A stretch of DNA of 64,000 nucleotides, from contig OY970256.1 in the NCBI GenBank assembly GCA_963715565.1, positions 1,922,001 to 1,986,000 of the forward strand. The letters run 5' to 3'. Below are positions 59,019-64,000 of the stretch, one piece after another. Source of the stretch: JACVRN01 sp963715565 (GTDB taxonomy: Bacteria > Acidobacteriota > Blastocatellia > Pyrinomonadales > Pyrinomonadaceae). Every line of letters starts with the position of its first letter. The stretch's first letter is position 1. Both the position numbers and the translations under genes were made by a program. The notes under the pieces are model-generated. The model was not told the DNA's origin, ran no database searches, and saw only the letters and a program-made list of their open reading frames with translations.

Positions 59019-59135
59019 TTACGGGGGAGTTAGCTCACTCTTGCCCCCTGCGCTTGAAGGGTCTTTCTTGGCCAGAGGAGCGTGCTCTTTAATCTCGGAC
59101 GCGGCCTCGACCTTCTTTCGTTTAGTAGTTTTCAT
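59019..59135 (-). CDS. 38-residue peptide gene
   Basis: A short frame starts at ATG 59135 with GAGGT seven bases upstream and ends with TAA at 59019. The peptide begins MKTTKRKKVEAASEIKEH and ends with ...SAGGKSELTPP; it is basic at the start and Ala/Ser/Lys-rich later. The good ribosome site favours translation. It lies beyond the PsiD-like gene on the same strand. The function is unknown. Confidence 0.4.
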   Translation of the reverse strand: MKTTKRKKVEAASEIKEHAPLAKKDPSSAGGKSELTPP

Positions 59136-59153
59136 CAGACCTCACAATTGAAA

Positions 59154-59232
59154 GCCTGACCCTTCGCTCCACCTGACGGGCGCCAGACGGCGCAGCCCTC
59201 TGGCGCCCGTCAGGTGGAGCGAAGGGTCAGGC
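59154..59232. repeat. 34-bp perfect inverted repeat after the PsiD-like gene
   Basis: The arms 59154-59187 and 59199-59232 are exact complements over 34 bp with an 11-base loop. The ends read GCCTGAC and GTCAGGC, each one base off the integron attC core sites. It lies 24 bases beyond the PsiD-like stop. It could be an aberrant attC-like end of the cassette array or a very stable terminator. Confidence 0.9.
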
Positions 59233-59256
59233 AGCGGATATCTTTCCCATTCCATG

Positions 59257-60615
59257 CTACGGGCGGGGTATGCCGTCGCATTTGCAATACCATTGACCGA
59301 TTTGCGAGCCAATGTTCGTGCCGTAGCTGCTGGCGCCGGCACTGCTACCCGGCGGCGGCGGTTGTTGCGGAAAGGGCTCGCCCTCGCTATTCATAAATAT
59401 CAGCTGCTTGTCGGGCAGATTTTGGTAGATGACCACGAACGAAGAACCGCCGTAGTGGAACGCACCCATCTCTTGGCCCTTGTGAACCGTAGCGCCCTTC
59501 TTCATGGTGGAGTCAAATACGACGGATGACACTTCGCTCATGCCCAGCGGGATGCAGCAGACGTTGCCATAGTCCTTTGTCTCGAACACAATCAGGCCGC
59601 GCGCATTGACCTCCGCGAGATAGGGTGTGGAGGCAGTCGTCGCACCGCCGTAATCCGGAAGCACCAGTTTGCTAAAGAAGCAACCTGGGATCACTATCGG
59701 GTCAAAGAGCACCGTACCGTTCACCGGTACCCACCAACGATGGAAGTTGTAAGGATTGAGATAAGTCTGGAAGACATAGCCACCTTCGAACATCTCCGAT
59801 AGCTTGAGCTTCTTGATCGCTTGGTTTTGCTTGGGATCCGGCGAGCTGAAGATGTCGTCCAGTGAATAGGGCATGCCCTTGAGCCAGAACACGTCCTTGC
59901 GCTTAACCTGGGCTTCCCAGCAGAACAGCGAGCCGTCGTTGGGGCAGATCACGATCTGGTTCGTGTCTGGGCCGGCTATCGGTCGCTGCTTGGCAGGGTC
60001 TGAAAACTGCCTGGTAAAGAAAGAGTCCCACGACTTCCAGTAAGGCAAAGTGTTGGAATCCTTCTTCCAGATGGGGAAGTCGTATTGTTTCTTGGCAGTT
60101 GGCGAGAGCCACTGCTTACCATTGGCCTCGAAGCCTGAGGCCGACGCCGGTGTCTCTAGGAAGGAAGCCCATTCTTGCAGGACGGACTTCATCTTTTTGT
60201 TGAACATCGGCAGACGGAATAGCGTGCTGCCGCCAAGCGTCGCGTCGATTGCCACCACGATGGCCGAGAAAGGCAGGCCGACCAAGTCGTTGTTGATAAA
60301 CTGAGGCGCCTCGCCCAAGATGGTATTGAAGGCGTGAAGGAGGGTGTCCAAGTCCTTTATCCGTGGAATCGGCGCCTCCTTGGTCGATTGATGAGCGGCG
60401 ACGATGTTCGCATTCTGCTGAAAGGCGTTTTCAGCTAGGTAGCGAAGCACACCGTTGCTATCTATAAATTTCTTTAGGGCCTGGATACTGGGCGACAATT
60501 TCCGGCGTTCCTTTTCCAGAACCATTTGTACGAACAACTGAAAAGACTCGCTGCTTGGGTGGGGGAGCCAGCCGCTCTGGACGTTGTATGGAACTGCATG
60601 GTGTGTATAGAACAT
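59257..60615 (-). CDS. PsiD-like amino-acid decarboxylase of the phosphatidylserine decarboxylase family
   Basis: The 452-residue soluble protein resembles the fungal L-tryptophan decarboxylase PsiD, a member of the PSD family that acts on free amino acids. The N-terminal PSDC-like domain (about 15-170) has the SPSIQALKKFIDSNGVLRYL run, then the catalytic domain with TYLNPYNFHRWWVPVNG (H292) and the self-cleavage site AFHYGGSSFVVIY. The Ser at 391 or 392 would become the pyruvoyl group. The family's LGST is GGSS here, as in PsiD. No membrane segment is seen, unlike classical PSD. A Pro-rich tail (PPPPG) ends the protein. It is a cassette gene between attC1 and a strong hairpin. Confidence 0.9.
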   Translation of the reverse strand: MFYTHHAVPYNVQSGWLPHPSSESFQLFVQMVLEKERRKLSPSIQALKKFIDSNGVLRYLAENAFQQNANIVAAHQSTKEAPIPRIKDLDTLLHAFNTILGEAPQFINNDLVGLPFSAIVVAIDATLGGSTLFRLPMFNKKMKSVLQEWASFLETPASASGFEANGKQWLSPTAKKQYDFPIWKKDSNTLPYWKSWDSFFTRQFSDPAKQRPIAGPDTNQIVICPNDGSLFCWEAQVKRKDVFWLKGMPYSLDDIFSSPDPKQNQAIKKLKLSEMFEGGYVFQTYLNPYNFHRWWVPVNGTVLFDPIVIPGCFFSKLVLPDYGGATTASTPYLAEVNARGLIVFETKDYGNVCCIPLGMSEVSSVVFDSTMKKGATVHKGQEMGAFHYGGSSFVVIYQNLPDKQLIFMNSEGEPFPQQPPPPGSSAGASSYGTNIGSQIGQWYCKCDGIPRP

Positions 60616-60689
60616 GGTTTGTCCTCCTCAGACAGGTAAATGAGTCAGAGCCTTTGTTTTGTTCTCAAAAAAACTTTTTAGCGCTACTG

Positions 60690-60791
60690 GCCTAACGCCC
60701 GAATTAACCGGGCGCGTATTCAACGCCCATAGATTCAAGTTGACGATGAAAGACAAGCTAACTCGCGCTCCGGTTGAATGAGTTGTTAGGC
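60690..60791 (-). other. attC1 (integron cassette recombination site)
   Basis: The inverse core GCCTAAC (60690-60696) and core GTTAGGC (60785-60791) flank a 102-bp site with inner boxes TTAACCGGGCGCG and CGCGCTCCGGTTGAA. These pair with an unpaired extra base, as expected for attC folding. Confidence 0.9.
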
Positions 60792-60831
60792 GCGCCGTGA
60801 GGATTTCTAATGAATTTATCCTAGAATTTCT

Positions 60832-61131
60832 TCATATTCTTTTATTTGCTTGATTGAAACTCTCAATGCGTTTGCGCCCCCAGTTTCGTGTCAATAACCA
60901 CAATAATAAAATGCAATTTAGAAGAAAAAGCAGGGTACAAGACAAGAAATACAACATGGTAATAATGTTGAATTCCCCACCAGTAGCATTCAGGGCTAAA
61001 ATAAATATACCGATGATTATTAAAAGAGCAGCTACGTATATCCAAAGGATAGCAACATGTGTAATGTTAGGGCATTCATAAGCAGTCGCCCTATCAGCGG
61101 AATTAATCTCATTACGAATATTTGACTTCAT
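60832..61131 (-). CDS. Cassette-encoded small membrane protein
   Basis: The 99-residue protein (start ATG 61131) has two transmembrane segments: VAILWIYVAALLIIIGIFILAL and ITMLYFLSCTLLFLLNCILLLWLL, with a basic C-terminus (WGRKRIESFNQANKRI). No family is recognised. It shares one cassette with the 61148-61678 gene, 16 bp upstream, so the two are probably functional partners. Confidence 0.6.
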   Translation of the reverse strand: MKSNIRNEINSADRATAYECPNITHVAILWIYVAALLIIIGIFILALNATGGEFNIITMLYFLSCTLLFLLNCILLLWLLTRNWGRKRIESFNQANKRI

Positions 61132-61147
61132 CACTGCCCTACAGTTA

Positions 61148-61678
61148 TCAACTCAACTTCTGCTCAGGTCTGAAATCCCCATCTCCGAAAATACTGACTT
61201 CCCAACTATCAACGCCTATACGAACAAAATCAAAAGTCGCTTCTACTTCTACATCGAATATTACACAAGCCGACTGTCTGCAACAGCCTGGACATCCTGA
61301 TTTTCCTGTGATTTTGCTTGAATGTCCTTTAGCTGTCAAAGCATATGTGCTGCGATCGTTGTACCATGAGACAAAGCTTTCTGGAGCCAACGTGAGACGA
61401 GCAATGTTAATGTCACAACCGTTATATTCAAATTCAACGAAAACGCGGAGTTCCGCCACGCACCAATTCTTCTTTGGTAAGAAAAAAGATTGTGCAATTG
61501 TCCAAGATATCCTTTTCTTTTTCCAGACACAGTTATGTGCGGGCTGACAGGTGTAGAGAGTTGTTGTGACTGTATCAGAGATAAGACTAATGCGTTTGCC
61601 ACTTAGCTCTTTTACCCCTTCGATTATTTTAAAACCATCTGTTATGTTCATATCTTTAGCTCGTGATAACTCAAGCAT
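61148..61678 (-). CDS. Cassette-encoded protein of unknown function
   Basis: The 176-residue protein is Cys- and aromatic-rich and has no signal peptide. Segments include CQPAHNCVWKKKRISWTIAQ, FVEFEYNGCDINIARLTLAPE and the Cys group KSGCPGCCRQSAC. No family is recognised. The first ATG at 61678 lies next to the attC2 core; the ATG at 61651 is a shorter alternative. The same cassette carries a small two-segment membrane protein downstream. Confidence 0.55.
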   Translation of the reverse strand: MLELSRAKDMNITDGFKIIEGVKELSGKRISLISDTVTTTLYTCQPAHNCVWKKKRISWTIAQSFFLPKKNWCVAELRVFVEFEYNGCDINIARLTLAPESFVSWYNDRSTYALTAKGHSSKITGKSGCPGCCRQSACVIFDVEVEATFDFVRIGVDSWEVSIFGDGDFRPEQKLS

Positions 61679-61681
61679 AGC

Positions 61682-61784
61682 ACCTAACGCCCGCCATCAG
61701 CCGCCGCGCATTCAACCTCGAAACCACGCAAGTTCTCGATGAGAGGCACGCTAACTCGCGGTCGGCTGCATGGCGTTGTTAGAT
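61682..61784 (-). other. attC2 (integron cassette recombination site)
   Basis: The inverse core ACCTAAC (61682-61688) and core GTTAGAT (61778-61784) enclose 103 bp. The inner boxes (CAGCCGCCGCGCATTC, TAACTCGCGGTCGGCTG) are complementary but differ from the other sites in sequence. Confidence 0.88.
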
Positions 61785-61824
61785 TGCGCCGATGATTTGC
61801 AAACAAACTGTAAATTTACACGCC

Positions 61825-62352
61825 TCATCTTTTCACCTGATAATTGACCGACACACAACCATTTTTGAATCTCTTGCATTCAATCAGTTCTAAATCAATC
61901 TGATGACTCATTTCGTGAAAGAGCGGAATGCCTGAACCAAGCAGCACTGGATGAATGTTTACTCCGACCTCATCAATCAAGTTTGCCTCGAAAAGCGATT
62001 TCGCTAACAAGCCACCACCCATGACAAAAATGCCCTTGCCTTCTTCCGTTTTCAACCTGCGAATAAACTCGACTACATCTTCATGTATGATTTCCACGTT
62101 CTTATCAGAACTTTCTTTCAACGTGCGCGAAAGAACATAATTTTTCACGCCCGGATATGTCGGAAAAGGCTTGCCGCTCTTAAGCACTGGTTCGTAAGTT
62201 TTGCGTCCTATCACCACCGCGTCAATAGTCTTCCAAAAATCTGTCATCGCAGAATTTGCTTCTTCACCTCCAAGAATCCAATCAAACGTACCATCTGTGC
62301 GGGCGATGTAATTATCGAGGCTGTTGGCGACGCGGAATGTTACTTTTCGCAT
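61825..62352 (-). CDS. Cassette-encoded RibD/DHFR-like reductase
   Basis: The 175-residue protein begins MRKVTFRVANSLDNYIARTDG at ATG 62352, the usual family start; the longer frame includes attC3 sequence. Family marks are VVIGRKTYEPVLKSG, GKGIFVMGGGLLAKSLFEA and VNIHPVLLGSGIPLF. It probably uses NADPH to reduce a pterin-like or other small substrate. Trimethoprim resistance cannot be claimed, because known integron dfr genes are a different branch. A second RibD-like gene lies at 27805 on the chromosome. Confidence 0.88.
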   Translation of the reverse strand: MRKVTFRVANSLDNYIARTDGTFDWILGGEEANSAMTDFWKTIDAVVIGRKTYEPVLKSGKPFPTYPGVKNYVLSRTLKESSDKNVEIIHEDVVEFIRRLKTEEGKGIFVMGGGLLAKSLFEANLIDEVGVNIHPVLLGSGIPLFHEMSHQIDLELIECKRFKNGCVSVNYQVKR

Positions 62353-62393
62353 TTTCAACCTCCTGACTTTTACGCCGTTCCAAAGCGAGAGCA

Positions 62394-62496
62394 ATCTAAC
62401 GTCTGAATTAACCGGGCGCGACGAACCGCCAATTAAAGCCAAGCCTTGCGGATGAAAACAATACTATTCGCGCTCCGGTTGAATGAGTTGTTATGC
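62394..62496 (-). other. attC3 (integron cassette recombination site)
   Basis: The inverse core ATCTAAC (62394-62400) and core GTTATGC (62490-62496) enclose 103 bp with the boxes TTAACCGGGCGCG and CGCGCTCCGGTTGAA, nearly identical to attC1. Confidence 0.9.
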
Positions 62497-62514
62497 CGCG
62501 ATGCCCCCGAATCC

Positions 62515-63489
62515 TTAACCATGCGCGGTACTCATTTCGGAAATCCACCTACGAACGTCCTCGGATTCGGCAGGGTTAATCCTGTACTTACGTGCTTCAC
62601 AAAAAGCCCTAGCACCTGCTTCAAGCTTAGTAGTAGTTGCCACTATTGCGCGAGTTGCTCCAACATCTGTAGCATCAGTCCATAATGCCTTAACATCTGT
62701 AATCTCCACAGTGTTAGAGCCTGACAGCCGTTTAGCCTGAACCACGATGAGTTCGGGGCCAATTCCGCCATGCTCTTTTCTAGCGTATACGTCAATTCCA
62801 CCATCACCTCTAGGAGGTGTGATTTCTACCTCATATCCATTGCGACGGAAATATTCACCACACAAATACTCAAACTGTCTCCAGTGAATACCAGTAAGTG
62901 CATCAGGCTGTGCAGCCAAAAAATCAATGAACCGTTGGTCGAAATGAGAGCCTGTCTCAGTATTAAGGGGAATATCTTCGCTGCCGAATAAATCTTGGAG
63001 CGGGATGATCCCGTTCCAAGTCCGCTGCTCCGGGAAAGAATGGTCAAGTATGTATCGTCTTCTCACTTCTTTGGCGAGGTCTTCCGCTTCAGAAGGTATT
63101 GGTTCATTGAGAACTATTGCGAATAATAGTTCCTGCACTTCTTGCATACTAGCCATGAATTCTTCTGCATTCTTAAAGGACTCTGGATTTTGGCCGCGAG
63201 CCCACTGAATAACTAAGTCAGTCGGGCTGGCAAGATCAGGAATAGCGCCGATGCTGTTCATCAGGGTAATAAAATCAGCCTCTATTTTTTCGGCTCTCAT
63301 TCGGACAACCGTTGATGGGTCTTCGTTCCACCAGCGGGGAATGGGTTCGGATAAGTCTTGCTCAATACGGGAATATGCTCCATCTAGCGTGCGGCTTAAA
63401 TATTCTTGAGTTATTGCGATGCCGCTCTTAATACCGACTAGCTCAACAAGCATATCGACTAAGCCTTGGATTGACGTTCTTACTCTCAT
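62515..63489 (-). CDS. Cassette-encoded Mrr-like restriction endonuclease
   Basis: The 324-residue protein has a C-terminal PD-(D/E)XK domain of the Mrr type (about 200-320): WRQFEYLCGEYFRRNGYEVEI (Glu207), RGDGGIDVYARKE (D229 and D233) and the catalytic QAK (251-253), then the helix that ends ISEMSTAHG. Mrr-type enzymes cut modified or foreign DNA. The first 200 residues are helical and probably recognise DNA or regulate the nuclease. It is a typical integron defence cargo. The stop lies next to attC3 and the start 39 bases after attC4. Confidence 0.88.
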   Translation of the reverse strand: MRVRTSIQGLVDMLVELVGIKSGIAITQEYLSRTLDGAYSRIEQDLSEPIPRWWNEDPSTVVRMRAEKIEADFITLMNSIGAIPDLASPTDLVIQWARGQNPESFKNAEEFMASMQEVQELLFAIVLNEPIPSEAEDLAKEVRRRYILDHSFPEQRTWNGIIPLQDLFGSEDIPLNTETGSHFDQRFIDFLAAQPDALTGIHWRQFEYLCGEYFRRNGYEVEITPPRGDGGIDVYARKEHGGIGPELIVVQAKRLSGSNTVEITDVKALWTDATDVGATRAIVATTTKLEAGARAFCEARKYRINPAESEDVRRWISEMSTAHG

Positions 63490-63527
63490 TATTTTTATAC
63501 CTATCCCGCAGTCACCTCACTGAAGCG

Positions 63528-63630
63528 GCATAACGCCCGAATTAACCGGGCGGGAAGAATCTAACCAAGCATCCGAGCCTTGCGAATGAAAAGCAAGCTA
63601 ATTCCGCTCCGGTTGAATGAGTTGTTATGC
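63528..63630 (-). other. attC4 (integron cassette recombination site)
   Basis: The inverse core GCATAAC (63528-63534) and core GTTATGC (63624-63630) enclose 103 bp, with TTAACCGGGCGGG and CCGCTCCGGTTGAA boxes. It closely matches attC1 and attC3. Confidence 0.9.
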
Positions 63631-64000
63631 CGCCCAATGCTGAAACGAGCCGTTTGCATTTTCTTTCCGACTTCAACTTGAGTCAACGTCACTGTCTCTG
63701 TTTTAGCGGAGCGGCATAACTACTATTGGACCGCCAATAGCGGCAATATACCCGAATTGTCGTAAATTACCGCCAGCGGCCTAATCACTCTTTGAGCCGC
63801 CTTTTACCGCATCGCGCGGCCTAATCACGCTAACAGGCGACTTTTACCGCTATCCACAGCAAAACTCAATTAAAGAGGCTCGGTCATAAACTTAAATCTA
63901 GGCGAAACATGCAAGCAGTGACATTCTACCTTCTGGGTAACTTATTTTTTAGGCTTGAGGCGACGTGCGGCGGGAGTCCTAACCGTGAGCAAGTCTTTGT
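63631..64000. other. Non-coding stretch at the right end, possible attI side
   Basis: No gene with a ribosome site is visible. Another GCATAAC word lies at 63713-63719, in the minus orientation a GTTATGC core. Beyond it are two or three imperfect direct repeats of about 38 bases (starting at about 63767, 63805 and 63843) with TTACCGC...GCGGCCTAATCAC. The area could hold attI and integrase-binding repeats or a short gene-less cassette. Confidence 0.4.

Larger units (their letters stand above)
59154..63719 (-). mobile_element. Integron gene-cassette array (minus-strand direction)
   Basis: Four attC sites of 102-103 bp (60690, 61682, 62394, 63528) each start with an RYYYAAC inverse core and end with a GTTRRRY core. 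Genes between them are all on the minus strand, with stops next to an attC, the classical cassette layout. The array therefore grows from the right, and any integrase and attI should be beyond or near the right edge. The left border is uncertain. Confidence 0.85.

Noticed and set aside
61825..62352. Trimethoprim-resistance dfr cassette
   Set aside because: The protein belongs to the RibD C-terminal/YwjB-like branch rather than to DfrA or DfrB, so resistance cannot be claimed from sequence alone.
1..64000. tRNA or rRNA genes
   Set aside because: No tRNA-like T-loop with matching acceptor stem and no rRNA-like stretch was found by eye on either strand.

Overview
The window looks like a chromosomal segment of a heterotrophic, probably aerobic Gram-negative bacterium, most likely an acidobacterium (Blastocatellia-like). 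This is inferred from the menaquinone futalosine genes, the many secreted proteins with signal peptides, the outer-membrane barrel, the microcompartment-type DeoC and RpiB, and intergenic spaces filled with short-word inverted repeats. No rRNA or tRNA gene was found, so the taxonomy is not proven.

Core region (1-28 kb). It opens with the end of a truncated gene and an outer-membrane barrel protein, then a nucleoside and deoxyribose catabolism set: deoC, an unusual rpiB, a 5'-nucleotidase split into two genes, hpt, and deoB further on. Together these fit breakdown of nucleotides to deoxyribose 5-phosphate and its cleavage. DeoC and this RpiB carry N-terminal helices that look like microcompartment targeting peptides, although no shell gene is in view. 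Housekeeping genes follow (an S9 peptidase, queD, an orphan mbtH, a DinG-type helicase, glyA, a second and normal rpiB, proS, a TPR-fused serine protease). A signalling patch comes next: three receiver proteins, one lacking its phospho-acceptor Asp, and a Crp/Fnr-type regulator.

Accessory patch (27.8-31.1 kb). It holds a RibD/DHFR-like protein, a VOC protein, an XRE regulator with a nearby palindromic operator, and a striking array of twelve 16-bp near-palindromic sites spaced exactly 21 bp apart (30274-30520), whose left part forms a 56-bp perfect palindrome.

Middle core (31.3-52.4 kb). It contains an LCAT-like lipase lipoprotein, larB, a menaquinone cluster (ubiX/mqnM, ubiA/mqnP, mqnE, mqnD), a degenerate sigma-54 activator fragment, a large TPR-GAF-AAA+ sigma-54 activator, plsC, a frameshifted M14 peptidase, a hydrolase, a cupin and ychF. 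Three copies of a 180-200 bp MITE-like element lie here and at 13.6 kb.

Mobile end (52.5-64 kb). A tyrosine-integrase element carries an AlpA-like protein, a primase-helicase and a string of tiny, translationally coupled, Cys-containing genes, but no virion genes. Next to it is an integron gene-cassette array read on the minus strand, with four recognisable attC sites of 102-103 bp. Its cassettes encode an Mrr-like restriction enzyme, a RibD/DHFR-like protein, two unknown proteins, and a decarboxylase that closely resembles the PsiD tryptophan-decarboxylase branch of the phosphatidylserine decarboxylase family. The integron integrase is not in the window; the array direction puts it beyond the right edge, if it exists.
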